From assembly GCA_934504065.1 (NCBI GenBank), contig CAKSVQ010000023.1, positions 1-23,358 on the forward strand: DNA of 23,358 bases, in the 5' to 3' direction. Below the pieces are notes generated by a model. It was not told where the DNA came from. It saw only the letters and a program-made list of their open reading frames with translations, and made no database searches. Numbering within the stretch: the stretch's first letter is position 1; every line of letters begins with the position of its first letter. The translations under genes were made by a program, and so were the position numbers. Origin of the DNA: an uncultured Dysosmobacter sp. (GTDB taxonomy: Bacteria > Bacillota > Clostridia > Oscillospirales > Oscillospiraceae). This document shows positions 14,383 to 21,111 of this stretch, one piece after another.

Positions 14383-14529
14383 ATGGAAAGAATCAAGACT
14401 CTTGAGACTCGTTCCCTGTGCGAAAGCGCCAAGAACGGCGGCTGCGGCGAGTGCCAGACCTCCTGCCAGTCTGCCTGCAAGACCAGCTGCGGCGTTGCCA
14501 ACCAGAAGTGCGAGAACGCTGACAAGTAA
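14383..14529 (+). CDS. scfA: SCIFF ranthipeptide precursor
   Basis: This 48-aa RiPP precursor, six cysteines in forty-five (SCIFF), has the near-invariant core CGECQTSCQSACKTSC, followed by GVANQKCENADK. The leader MERIKTLETRSL matches the family pattern MKHIKTL-type. The core cysteines are at 21, 24, 28, 32, 36 and 43, and an additional Cys13 is present in the leader. The maturase makes thioether bonds from these cysteines, which is known for the family. A strong promoter and its own hairpin before the maturase gene indicate a high precursor-to-enzyme ratio. Family members have been linked to regulation and quorum sensing in some clostridia, but the role here is not known. Confidence 0.96.
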   Translation: MERIKTLETRSLCESAKNGGCGECQTSCQSACKTSCGVANQKCENADK

Positions 14530-14551
14530 GAAACAGCAGAAAAGCAAGGAA

Positions 14552-14584
14552 AAAAGCCGCCGCCTTCATAAGGCGGCGCTTTTG
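14552..14584 (+). terminator. Attenuator hairpin between SCIFF and its maturase
   Basis: A strong stem, CCGCCTT (inner) with AAGGCGG, extends to nine continuous pairs plus five outer A-T and G-C pairs across one bulged C. It ends in TTTT. Placed between a small precursor gene and the maturase, it probably stops most transcripts so that precursor RNA exceeds enzyme RNA. Confidence 0.85.
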
Positions 14585-14603
14585 CTGTACAAGGAGAAAC
14601 AAT

Positions 14604-15989
14604 ATGGTACATCAGTATCAACTCAACGGCTACAACATCGTGCTGGATACCTGCTCCGGCGGCATCCATGTGGTGGATGAAGTGGCCTATGACATCATTG
14701 CCATGTTCCCCGACCACACGCCGGACGAGATCGTGGCCGCCATACTGGAAAAATACAAGGGCCGCCCCGACGTGACCGAAGTGGAGGTGCGCGGGTGCAT
14801 CGACGATGTGGAAGCGCTGAAAAACGCCGGAAAGCTCTTCACGCCCGATACCTTTGCCGACATGGCCGGGACCTTTAAGGAGCGCTCCGGCGACGTGGTC
14901 AAGGCGCTGTGCCTGCATGTGGCGCACACCTGCAACCTCAACTGCGCCTACTGCTTTGCAAGTCAGGGCAAATACCACGGTGACCGGGCCCTGATGAGCT
15001 TTGAGGTGGGCAAGCAGGCGCTGGACTTCCTGATCGCCCACTCCGGCCACCGGAGAAATCTGGAGGTGGACTTTTTCGGCGGCGAGCCGCTGATGAACTG
15101 GGACGTGGTGAAGCGTCTTGTGCAGTACGCCCGGAGCATCGAGCAGGAAAAGGGAAAGAATTTCCGCTTTACCCTGACCACCAACGGCGTGCTCATCGAC
15201 GACGAAGTCATCGACTTCTGCAACCGGGAGATGAGCAATGTGGTGCTCTCGCTGGACGGGCGGAAGGAGATCAATGACCGCACCCGGGTGGACTACGCCG
15301 GAAACGGCAGCTATGACCGCATCGTCCCCAAATTTCAGAAGCTGGTGAAGGCCCGGGGCGGCAAAAACTACTATATGCGCGGCACCTTCACCCACGCCAA
15401 TCCGGACTTTACCCGCGACCTTTTCCACATGGCCGACGATCTGGGCTTTACGGAGCTGAGCATGGAGCCCGTGGTCTGTGCGCCGGAGGACCCTGCGGCA
15501 CTGACGCCGGAGGATCTGGAGATCGTCAAGGAGCAGTATGAAATTCTCGCCAAGGATATGCTCCGCCGGGAAAAAGAGGGCAAGCCCATCACCTTCTATC
15601 ACTATATGCTGGACCTCACCGGGGGCCCCTGCGTGTATAAGCGCATCTCCGGCTGCGGCTCCGGCACGGAATACATGGCCGTCACTCCATGGGGCGACCT
15701 GTACCCCTGCCACCAGTTCGTGGGCGAAGAGCACTACAAGCTGGGCGACATCTGGAACGGTGTTTCCAACACCGCCCTGCGGGAGGAGTTCCGCTCCTGC
15801 AACGCCTATGCCCGCCCCGAGTGCGCCGACTGCTGGGCCAAGCTTTACTGCTCCGGCGGCTGCGCCGCAAACGCCTTCCACGCCACGGGCTCCATCCGGG
15901 GCGTTTACGAGCCGGGCTGCGAGCTGTTCCGCAAGCGCATCGAGTGCGCCATTATGATGAAGGCCGCGGAAGCCGCGGAACAGGACTGA
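14604..15989 (+). CDS. scfB: SCIFF maturase, radical SAM/SPASM thioether-forming enzyme
   Basis: This 461-aa radical SAM enzyme joins cysteine sulfur of SCIFF to alpha carbons. An N-terminal PqqD-like peptide-binding region occupies about 1-95 (HVVDEVAYDIIAMFPDHTP). The radical SAM site is CNLNCAYC (Cys110, 114, 117) with the SAM region FFGGEPLMNW (near 158-166). A C-terminal SPASM domain carries the auxiliary clusters, with Cys343, 351, 369, 407, 410, 416, 420 and 439 visible (CADCWAKLYCSGGC). Length agrees with the family. A ribosome site (AAGGAGAAAC) precedes the ATG. The hairpin at 14552-14584 separates it from scfA, and the next gene starts on its stop codon. Confidence 0.96.
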   Translation: MVHQYQLNGYNIVLDTCSGGIHVVDEVAYDIIAMFPDHTPDEIVAAILEKYKGRPDVTEVEVRGCIDDVEALKNAGKLFTPDTFADMAGTFKERSGDVVKALCLHVAHTCNLNCAYCFASQGKYHGDRALMSFEVGKQALDFLIAHSGHRRNLEVDFFGGEPLMNWDVVKRLVQYARSIEQEKGKNFRFTLTTNGVLIDDEVIDFCNREMSNVVLSLDGRKEINDRTRVDYAGNGSYDRIVPKFQKLVKARGGKNYYMRGTFTHANPDFTRDLFHMADDLGFTELSMEPVVCAPEDPAALTPEDLEIVKEQYEILAKDMLRREKEGKPITFYHYMLDLTGGPCVYKRISGCGSGTEYMAVTPWGDLYPCHQFVGEEHYKLGDIWNGVSNTALREEFRSCNAYARPECADCWAKLYCSGGCAANAFHATGSIRGVYEPGCELFRKRIECAIMMKAAEAAEQD

Positions 15990-17323
15990 TGGAGACCCCC
16001 ATCGTGGACTTCCTCCGCCGCTACTGCGCAGCGGGGACCACCCGCTTTCATATGCCGGGGCACAAGGGCGTTTCCTTCCTTGGCTGCGAGGAAATGGACA
16101 TTACAGAGGTACAGGGGGCCGACGCTTTGTATGAAGCGGATGGCATCATCGCCCAGAGCGAGGAACACGCCGCCGGACTGTTCCACTCCCGGCGCACCTG
16201 CTATTCCACCGAGGGCTCCAGCCAGTGCATCCGCGCCATGTTGTATCTGGCGCTTGGTGCCTGCCCCGCAGGCACTCCACGGGTCATCGTGGCCGCCCGC
16301 AACGTGCACAAGGCCTTTGTATATGCGGCGGCGCTGCTGGACTTTCAGGTGGTGTGGCTGTGGCCGGAGGGGGAAAGCCAGTCGATCTGCGGCTGCCCCG
16401 TGACCCCCGCCGGGCTGGAGCGGACGCTTTCGCAGCTGGACGTGCCCCCCGCCGCCGTGTATCTCACCAGTCCCGACTATCTGGGCGGCATGGCGGATGT
16501 GGCCGCGCTGGCCCAGGTGGCCCATCGGCACCAGACGCTGCTGCTGGTGGACAACGCCCACGGCGCGTACCTGCATTTTCTCTCCCCGTCCCTGCATCCT
16601 CTGGACCTTGGGGCCGACCTTTGCTGCGATTCCGCCCACAAGACCCTGCCCGTGCTGACGGGCGGCGCGTATCTCCACGTGGGCCGGGGCGCTCCCCCCC
16701 ATCTGACCGGGCAAATGAAGGCGGCGCTGGCGCTGTTTGGCTCCACCAGCCCCTCTTACCTGACGCTGGCGTCTTTGGATGGGTGCAACCGCTACCTTAC
16801 CGAAGCGTATCCCGCCCACTTGGAACAAACCGTGCAGGTCCTGCGCCGCGTGCGCGTGCAGCTTGCCCGGCAGGGCTGGCAGGTACAGGAGAGCGACCCC
16901 CTGCGCCTGACGGTCAAGACCCCGGAGACGCTGCCCGGCACAGAGCTTGCCCAGCGGCTGCGCCGCCGGAACATCGAGAGTGAATACACCGACCGGGATT
17001 TTCTTGTCCTGATGGTCACGCCGGAAAACACCCCGGAGGACCTTACTCGGCTGACCGAAGCCATGGGGGATGCTCCCGCCGGACGCAGCCGGACGGCGGC
17101 GCTGCCCCTTGCTAAGGCGGCACAGGCCGTTTCCATCCGGCAGGCCCTGTTTTCCCCGCAGGAGACCGTCCCCGCAGACCTTGCCCTTGGGCGTATCTGC
17201 GGTGCGCCCACCGTCGCCTGTCCCCCGGCCATCCCCATCGCCGTTTCCGGCGAGCGGATCGGCAAGCAGGCACTGGAGCTGTTTGCCGATTACGGTGTGA
17301 CCCATGTCTCTGTTTTGAAATAA
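15989..17323 (+). CDS. Orn/Lys/Arg decarboxylase-family PLP enzyme
   Basis: This 444-aa enzyme has a fold-type-I PLP domain. The PLP site is DSAHKTLP with Lys218. The cofactor-supporting Asp188 and His191 lie in LLLVDNAHGAYLH. The N-terminus has the conserved RFHMPGHKG. The C-terminal region is shorter than in full-size decarboxylases (about 480 aa), and I see the major domain plus a partial C-terminal domain. The stop codon of the maturase and the ATG overlap (ACTGATGG), which implies translational coupling and one operon with SCIFF. A stand-alone amino acid decarboxylase (arginine, ornithine or lysine) is the family expectation. The exact substrate and any link to the peptide are unknown. 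Confidence 0.87.
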   Translation: METPIVDFLRRYCAAGTTRFHMPGHKGVSFLGCEEMDITEVQGADALYEADGIIAQSEEHAAGLFHSRRTCYSTEGSSQCIRAMLYLALGACPAGTPRVIVAARNVHKAFVYAAALLDFQVVWLWPEGESQSICGCPVTPAGLERTLSQLDVPPAAVYLTSPDYLGGMADVAALAQVAHRHQTLLLVDNAHGAYLHFLSPSLHPLDLGADLCCDSAHKTLPVLTGGAYLHVGRGAPPHLTGQMKAALALFGSTSPSYLTLASLDGCNRYLTEAYPAHLEQTVQVLRRVRVQLARQGWQVQESDPLRLTVKTPETLPGTELAQRLRRRNIESEYTDRDFLVLMVTPENTPEDLTRLTEAMGDAPAGRSRTAALPLAKAAQAVSIRQALFSPQETVPADLALGRICGAPTVACPPAIPIAVSGERIGKQALELFADYGVTHVSVLK

Positions 17324-17328
17324 CAAAC

Positions 17329-17377
17329 AAAAGGCAGATACCTGACTTGCATGAACAGTCAGACATCTGCCTTTTTT
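17329..17377 (+). terminator. Intrinsic terminator after the SCIFF operon
   Basis: The outer stem is AAAAGGCAGAT (17329-17339) with ATCTGCCTTTT (17365-17375). The inner stem is CTGACT (17342-17347) with AGTCAG (17357-17362). It is followed by a T-run. It separates the operon from the next TetR gene's promoter, which starts 10 bases later. Confidence 0.85.
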
Positions 17378-17386
17378 AGAAAGTAC

Positions 17387-17440
17387 TTGACAAGTGAACG
17401 GTCGTTTACTATACTAGAGCGCAGTAAACGATCGTTCACT
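17387..17440 (+). promoter_or_regulatory. TetR promoter with twin 18-bp operators
   Basis: TTGACA (17387-17392), 17 bases, TATACT (17410-17415). Operator 1 (17393-17410, AGTGAACGGTCGTTTACT) fills the spacer. Operator 2 (17423-17440, AGTAAACGATCGTTCACT) lies downstream of the -10. Each is an imperfect palindrome, and each is nearly the reverse complement of the other. The centres are 30 bases apart, about three helix turns, so two dimers would bind on the same face. Autoregulation of the TetR gene is expected. Confidence 0.88.
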
Positions 17441-17457
17441 ATTATAAGGAGGACCCG

Positions 17458-18075
17458 ATGGGCAATACCAAAGAAACCATTTTGACAACGGCGCTGCACC
17501 TGTTCGCCCAGAACGGATATGAAGCCGTCTCCGTCAGCATGATCGCCGACGAACTGGGCATCACCAAGGGCGCGCTCTATAAGCACTATAAAAGCAAACG
17601 GGACATTTTTAACCAGATCCTTGCCCGCATGGAGCAGTTGGACGCCCAGCGCGCCCGGGAGTTTACCCTGCCGGAGGGCACGGCGCAGGAAATGGAGGAC
17701 GCCTACCGCAAGGCCAGTTTTCGGCAGCTGACGGCGTTCAGTCTGGCCCAGTTCCGCTATTGGACGCAGGAGGAGTTTCCCGCTTCGTTCCGCAAAATGC
17801 TGACGCTGGAGCAATACCGCAGCGCGGAAATGAATCGGCTCTACCAGCAATATCTGGCCGCCGGGCCCCTGCAATACGTGGCGGACCTGTTTCAGGCATG
17901 GAACATGGACGCAGGCGAGGCCGACCGTTTTTACGGACCGATGTTCCTCTTTTACAGTGTTTATGACGGCGCGGAGGACCCCGCAGCCGCCGCACGGGAA
18001 CTGGAAGCCCGTCTGATCCGCCACTGGAAACAATGGGAGGAAGCATATGAACTACATTCGCAGCGCAAATTATGA
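17458..18075 (+). CDS. TetR/AcrR family regulator
   Basis: This 205-aa repressor has a TetR helix-turn-helix at residues about 4-55 (TALHLFAQNGYEAVSVSMIA and DELGITKGALYKHYKSKRDI). A ligand-binding C-terminal part has aromatic residues in QFRYWTQEEFPASFRK and YQQYLAAGPL. An AGGAGGA ribosome site precedes the ATG. The promoter contains two palindromes of the GAACG-NN-CGTTC type, the kind TetR proteins use to repress themselves. Its last 29 bases overlap the start of the methyltransferase gene, so the two genes are coupled, and the regulator probably controls that enzyme too. Confidence 0.92.
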   Translation: MGNTKETILTTALHLFAQNGYEAVSVSMIADELGITKGALYKHYKSKRDIFNQILARMEQLDAQRAREFTLPEGTAQEMEDAYRKASFRQLTAFSLAQFRYWTQEEFPASFRKMLTLEQYRSAEMNRLYQQYLAAGPLQYVADLFQAWNMDAGEADRFYGPMFLFYSVYDGAEDPAAAARELEARLIRHWKQWEEAYELHSQRKL

Positions 18076-18766
18076 CACCCCGGCACTTCAGGCCAAGATC
18101 ATGGGGCCGAACCCCGTCAAGCTGGAAGAAGAACTGCTGAACGGCCACTCGATCCCCTCCGGCGCTGTAGTCTGCGACCTTGGCAGCGGACAGGGGCTGA
18201 CATCGGTCTTTCTGGCAAAGGAGTACGGCTTCACGGTGTACGCCGCCGACCTTTGGAGCGATCCGGCGGAAAATCAGGCATTTTTTGACGAGATGGACAT
18301 CCCAAAGGGGCAGATCGTTCCCGTGAAGGCGGACGCTGCCGCGCTCCCCTTTCCTCCGGCATTTTTCGATGCCGTGGTCAGCACGGATTCCTATAACTAC
18401 TTTGGCCGCGACAGCGCGTATTTGGATGAAAAGCTGCTGCCGTTCGTCAAACCCGGGGGGCTCATCTACATTGCCGTGCCCGGCATGAAGCGCGACCTGC
18501 ACCACGCGCTGCCGCCGGAACTGCTGCTTTCATGGACGCCGGAGCAGCTGGACTATCTGCATGACTGCGCCTATTGGGAGCGCCTGTTGGCCTGCTGTCA
18601 GGGCGCGGAGGTCCTCTCTGTGCGGGAGATGGAGAGCAACGAAGAGGTGTGGGCCGACTGGCTGAAGCAGGACAACGAATATGCCCGTGGCGACCGGAAA
18701 GCCATGGAAGCAGGCGGCGGAAAGTACCTGAACTTCATCGCCATCGTCCTGCGGAAAAAGGGATAA
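18047..18766 (+). CDS. SAM-dependent methyltransferase
   Basis: This 239-aa class I methyltransferase carries SAM motif I, VCDLGSGQGLTSVFLAKEYG, at about 42-61. The acidic ribose-binding region VYAADLW comes next, then motif III/IV-like segments (DAVVSTDSYNYFG) and a post-motif PGGLIYIAVPG. It fits the small-molecule methyltransferase group (methyltransferase domain 11/25 type). The C-terminal part is specific and does not show a substrate. The ATG has a GGGAGGAAG ribosome site inside the TetR gene, with a 29-base overlap. The two form a TetR-regulated unit that ends at the terminator 18778-18805. Target molecule unknown. Confidence 0.88.
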   Translation: MNYIRSANYDTPALQAKIMGPNPVKLEEELLNGHSIPSGAVVCDLGSGQGLTSVFLAKEYGFTVYAADLWSDPAENQAFFDEMDIPKGQIVPVKADAAALPFPPAFFDAVVSTDSYNYFGRDSAYLDEKLLPFVKPGGLIYIAVPGMKRDLHHALPPELLLSWTPEQLDYLHDCAYWERLLACCQGAEVLSVREMESNEEVWADWLKQDNEYARGDRKAMEAGGGKYLNFIAIVLRKKG

Positions 18767-18777
18767 AAACCACCGAG

Positions 18778-18810
18778 CAGGGTTCGCGGCTCACCGCGGG
18801 CCCTGTTTAT
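18778..18810. terminator. Bidirectional intrinsic terminator
   Basis: CAGGGTTCGCGG (18778-18789) pairs with CCGCGGGCCCTG (18794-18805), 12 pairs with two G-U type, loop CTCA. The plus strand continues TTTATTATTT. The minus strand continues to a TTTTT after 8 bases. It can end both the methyltransferase unit and the minus-strand peptide gene. Confidence 0.8.
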
Positions 18811-18813
18811 TAT

Positions 18814-18993
18814 TTACCGATTTTCTGCGGTATTGTTAAAAACCATCCAAAGGCCGACCGCGCCTGCGATCAACCCCACAAACGAAAACGGCAGGTCAAC
18901 GACACTCATCGTTTGATTGATCTCCGCGCCACATACGCCAAGAAGAATGCCGAAGAGAATGAGCGCCATGCCTCTGAGAGCTTCTTTATTCAT
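18814..18993 (-). CDS. Small two-helix membrane protein, 59 aa
   Basis: A hypothetical membrane peptide. The first helix is MALILFGILLGVCGAEI (residues 9-25). A short polar loop (NQTMSVVDLP) follows. The second helix is SFVGLIAGAVGLWMVF (about 38-53), with a hydrophilic C-terminus NNTAENR. A frame extension to an ATG at 19041 is less likely, because a GGAGGG ribosome site lies just before the ATG at 18993. Nothing identifies a family. Its own promoter and terminator indicate independent expression. The orientation is opposite to the methyltransferase unit. Confidence 0.75.
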   Translation of the reverse strand: MNKEALRGMALILFGILLGVCGAEINQTMSVVDLPFSFVGLIAGAVGLWMVFNNTAENR

Positions 18994-19021
18994 AATGATC
19001 CCTCCACAAATCTTTATTGAT

Positions 19022-19050
19022 ATTGTATCATACCCTCCCATCGGTTACAA
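19022..19050 (-). promoter_or_regulatory. Promoter of the small membrane protein gene
   Basis: The minus strand reads TTGTAA (19050-19045), 17 bases, TACAAT (19027-19022). The predicted start is about 20-25 bases before the ATG at 18993. Confidence 0.7.
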
Positions 19051-19098
19051 GGATGCGCCAAAACCGCCCGCGGCCATTACGGTTCAGTAGCAACGCGT

Positions 19099-19126
19099 TT
19101 GACAATACATATAATATATGTATAAT
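19099..19126 (+). promoter_or_regulatory. BrnTA promoter with palindromic operator in its spacer
   Basis: TTGACA (19099-19104), 16 bases, TATAAT (19121-19126). The 19-bp near-perfect palindrome ATACATATAATATATGTAT (19105-19123, nine-base arms about a central A) fills the spacer. It is the natural target for autoregulation by BrnA. The BrnT ATG (19133) lies only six bases beyond the -10. Confidence 0.82.
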
Positions 19127-19132
19127 ATAATT

Positions 19133-19423
19133 ATGGAAACGCTAAAATTTGAATGGGACCCAAATAAGAACGAAACCAACAAAAAGAAGCATGGCTTATC
19201 CTTCGAAACGGCAAAGGAGGTCTTTTACGATGAATTCGCGATTCTGTTTGATGACCCTGACCACTCTGATGTGGAAGAACGTTTTCTTATCATTGGTCAA
19301 ATCAGGGCAGAACAAATTTGTATCGTAAGCCATTGCTATCGTGACAATGAGAATGTCATCCGTATTATTTCGGCGAGAAAGGCAACCAGAACAGAGCAAA
19401 AAACTTATCTTGATGGAATTTGA
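19133..19423 (+). CDS. brnT: BrnT-family toxin
   Basis: This is a 96-aa toxin of the BrnT/BrnA type II system. Family members are ribonucleases that lower translation under stress. The N-terminus METLKFEWDPNKNETNKKKHG matches the family start FEWDPxKAxxNxxKHG. SFETAKEVFYDE, FLIIGQI and IRIISARKATRTEQKTYLDG follow the family order, with the usual C-terminal basic/acidic residues. The start at 19133 is taken in preference to the upstream in-frame ATG at 19118, because the latter would lie within the promoter. No ribosome site is visible. The composition is AT-richer than the flanks, which suggests recent acquisition. BrnA begins 10 bases after the stop. Confidence 0.92.
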   Translation: METLKFEWDPNKNETNKKKHGLSFETAKEVFYDEFAILFDDPDHSDVEERFLIIGQIRAEQICIVSHCYRDNENVIRIISARKATRTEQKTYLDGI

Positions 19424-19433
19424 GGTGATTTTT

Positions 19434-19649
19434 ATGAGAGAAGAATATGACATCAAAGCGCTGAACCCAAGAAAAAATCCGTATGCGGGCCGCCTTAAAA
19501 AACAGGTTACAATCAATATTGACAGCAGCACCATCGATTATTTTAAGTCCATGGCAGCTGCCGACGGAATTCCATATCAGACACTCATCAATCTCTATTT
19601 GCGAGATTGCGCAGACAATCACAGAAAAATTCAAATGTCCTGGCAGTAA
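19434..19649 (+). CDS. brnA: BrnA-family antitoxin
   Basis: This 71-aa antitoxin and DNA-binding partner has the sequence pattern ALNPRKNPYAGRLKKQVTIN, followed by IDSSTIDYFKSMAAADGIPY and QTLINLYLRDCA. This is a ribbon-helix-helix fold typical of BrnA/CopG-like proteins. It is slightly short at the N-terminus compared with many BrnA proteins. The ATG has a GAGGTGA ribosome site, unlike the toxin gene, which would favour antitoxin synthesis. It neutralises BrnT by binding and, with BrnT, probably represses the promoter at 19099-19126. A hairpin begins on its stop codon. Confidence 0.92.
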   Translation: MREEYDIKALNPRKNPYAGRLKKQVTINIDSSTIDYFKSMAAADGIPYQTLINLYLRDCADNHRKIQMSWQ

Positions 19650-19688
19650 TGAGAAGAGCGGCATCCGGCAGATGCCGCTCTTCTCATT
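19648..19688 (+). terminator. Long hairpin on the brnA stop codon
   Basis: A perfect 18-bp stem (19648-19665 with 19671-19688) has the 5-base loop CGGCA. It begins inside the TAA codon of brnA. There is no T-tract (GCCCTTGG follows), so it may be a transcript-end protector or a factor-dependent stop instead of a standard terminator. Confidence 0.55.
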
Positions 19689-19753
19689 GCCCTTGGCGTT
19701 ACTGGTCCATCTGCACGGAATTTCCTACGGTTTCCGGCGGGCGGAATGCAATG

Positions 19754-19782
19754 TTGACAAATCGGAAAAAATATGTTACAAT
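19754..19782 (+). promoter_or_regulatory. Promoter of the 102-aa hypothetical gene
   Basis: TTGACA (19754-19759), 17 bases, TACAAT (19777-19782). It is nearly consensus. A second GTTACAATT follows within eleven bases, a direct repeat whose meaning is unclear. Confidence 0.8.
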
Positions 19783-19813
19783 TCGGTTACAATTTTTTCA
19801 AAGGAGTGTTCCC

Positions 19814-20122
19814 ATGGCAGAAACGAAAGCCGCGAAAGCGGAAGGTTTGATCTACAAGGGCCATCCCCTCCGTCGGGTGGATAACCTGATCTACTACGGC
19901 ACGATGGCTGAAAAATATATCATCATGATGCAGGTGCTGGACACGAAAAAGGAGCAGGATCTGAATGTGGCCTCCAAGGTCTCCGTTCAGCTTCAGCTCA
20001 CCGATCCCGACCTCAAGTCCCGGGACCGCGTGGTGAAAAAGAGCGAAAAGGACAGTCTGTACGCGGCCATGGATGTCGCCGCCATCTGGCTGGAGCGGGC
20101 GCTGGCAGGCAAGGAAAAGTAA
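19814..20122 (+). CDS. Hypothetical protein, 102 aa
   Basis: This is a soluble protein without a recognised domain. The sequence GLIYKGHPLRRVDNLIYYG, then YIIMMQVLDTKK, VASKVSVQLQLTDPDLKSRD and a final helix LYAAMDVAAIWLERALAGKE suggests an alpha/beta fold. Similar text occurs, to my recollection, in gut Clostridia proteins, so it is likely conserved, but I know no function. AAAGGAG lies before the ATG at 19814, and longer frames upstream lack a ribosome site. It is single, with its own promoter, between the toxin-antitoxin pair and a cell-wall hydrolase gene 53 bases downstream that may be co-transcribed. Confidence 0.82.
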   Translation: MAETKAAKAEGLIYKGHPLRRVDNLIYYGTMAEKYIIMMQVLDTKKEQDLNVASKVSVQLQLTDPDLKSRDRVVKKSEKDSLYAAMDVAAIWLERALAGKEK

Positions 20123-20175
20123 ACATCCCCTCCCCCGCTTTTCACAAAAGATTCGACGAAAGGAAGCGTACACCC

Positions 20176-21084
20176 ATGCCACACTTCATCAGTAAGGCGG
20201 TCAAGCTGCTGTTTCTCTCCGCCGCCGCAGCCGTGCTGCTGGCAGGCTTTGCAATGGCCGCCGAAGACTCCATGGTAGTTGCCGTGGGCGCCACCACCGG
20301 GTCCGCTCTGCGGCTCCGCTCCGAGGCCTCTACCTCCTCCTCCGTCGTGACCACGCTGGACAAGGGCGTGGCCGTCGCCGTGCTGGACGACCAGCTGGAC
20401 GACTGGTACAAGATCGCTTTCAATGGCAGCACGGGCTTTGTCTCCGCCGATTACTTGGTCATCGATCAGGACAACATTTTTGAATCCTATGGCCGCGTCA
20501 ATGGCGACGGGGTAAACGTCCGCGCCGGGGCCGATACTGACGCCGCTGTCCTCGCCAGTGTGGACGCGGGCACCATCGTCACCGTCAACGGTTTTGTGGA
20601 CGGCTGGTACGATGTGACGTGCAAGTATGGCACCGAGGGGTATATCCGCAGCGATTTTCTGGACCTGACCAGCTCGTCCTCTTCCTCCTCCGCGTCCTCT
20701 AACAGCGCCATTGTGGACACGGCCAAGGCCCACTTAGGCACCCGCTATGTGTATGGCGGCGCAGCCCCCGGCGGCTTTGACTGCTCCGGCTTCACCATGT
20801 ACATCTTCAAGCAGCACGGCTATTCTCTGCCCCACACGGCCACGGGCCAGTGGCAAAGCGGCATCGGCACCAAGGTCTGGAGCACCAGCGCCTTGCAGCC
20901 CGGTGATCTGGTCTTCTTTAACGATCCCAGCCGCAACGCGGGCAAGGCCTGCTCCCACGCCGGCATCTACATCGGAGGCGGACAGTTCATCCACTCCTCT
21001 TCCTCCCGCAGCAACGGCGTGATCATCAGCGACCTCACCAGCGGATACTACAATACATACTTCATCGGCGGCATCCACGTGTGA
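20176..21084 (+). CDS. Secreted SH3b-SH3b-NlpC/P60 cell-wall hydrolase
   Basis: This 302-aa exported peptidoglycan endopeptidase begins with a signal peptide (residues 1-29: KAVKLLFLSAAAAVLLAGF, cut after AMA). Bacterial SH3 domains follow at about 38-97 (SALRLRSEAST, GFVSADYL) and 105-165 (GVNVRAGADTD, GYIRSDFL); they bind the wall. A serine linker (166-176) leads to an NlpC/P60 domain at about 178-302. Its catalytic Cys203 lies in FDCSGF, His261 in CSHAGIYIGGG, and a third polar residue, His273, in FIHSSS. It should cut stem-peptide bonds between D-Glu and a diamino acid. AAAGGAAG precedes the ATG. A strong terminator follows the gene. Confidence 0.95.
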   Translation: MPHFISKAVKLLFLSAAAAVLLAGFAMAAEDSMVVAVGATTGSALRLRSEASTSSSVVTTLDKGVAVAVLDDQLDDWYKIAFNGSTGFVSADYLVIDQDNIFESYGRVNGDGVNVRAGADTDAAVLASVDAGTIVTVNGFVDGWYDVTCKYGTEGYIRSDFLDLTSSSSSSSASSNSAIVDTAKAHLGTRYVYGGAAPGGFDCSGFTMYIFKQHGYSLPHTATGQWQSGIGTKVWSTSALQPGDLVFFNDPSRNAGKACSHAGIYIGGGQFIHSSSSRSNGVIISDLTSGYYNTYFIGGIHV

Positions 21085-21111
21085 TCGCCAAAGAATTCTT
21101 TGTGAGCGTTC

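Noticed and set aside
14301..15881. A 526-codon minus-strand open frame opposite SCIFF and its maturase
   Set aside because: The plus strand encodes the SCIFF core and radical SAM/SPASM motifs; the minus frame has no known pattern.
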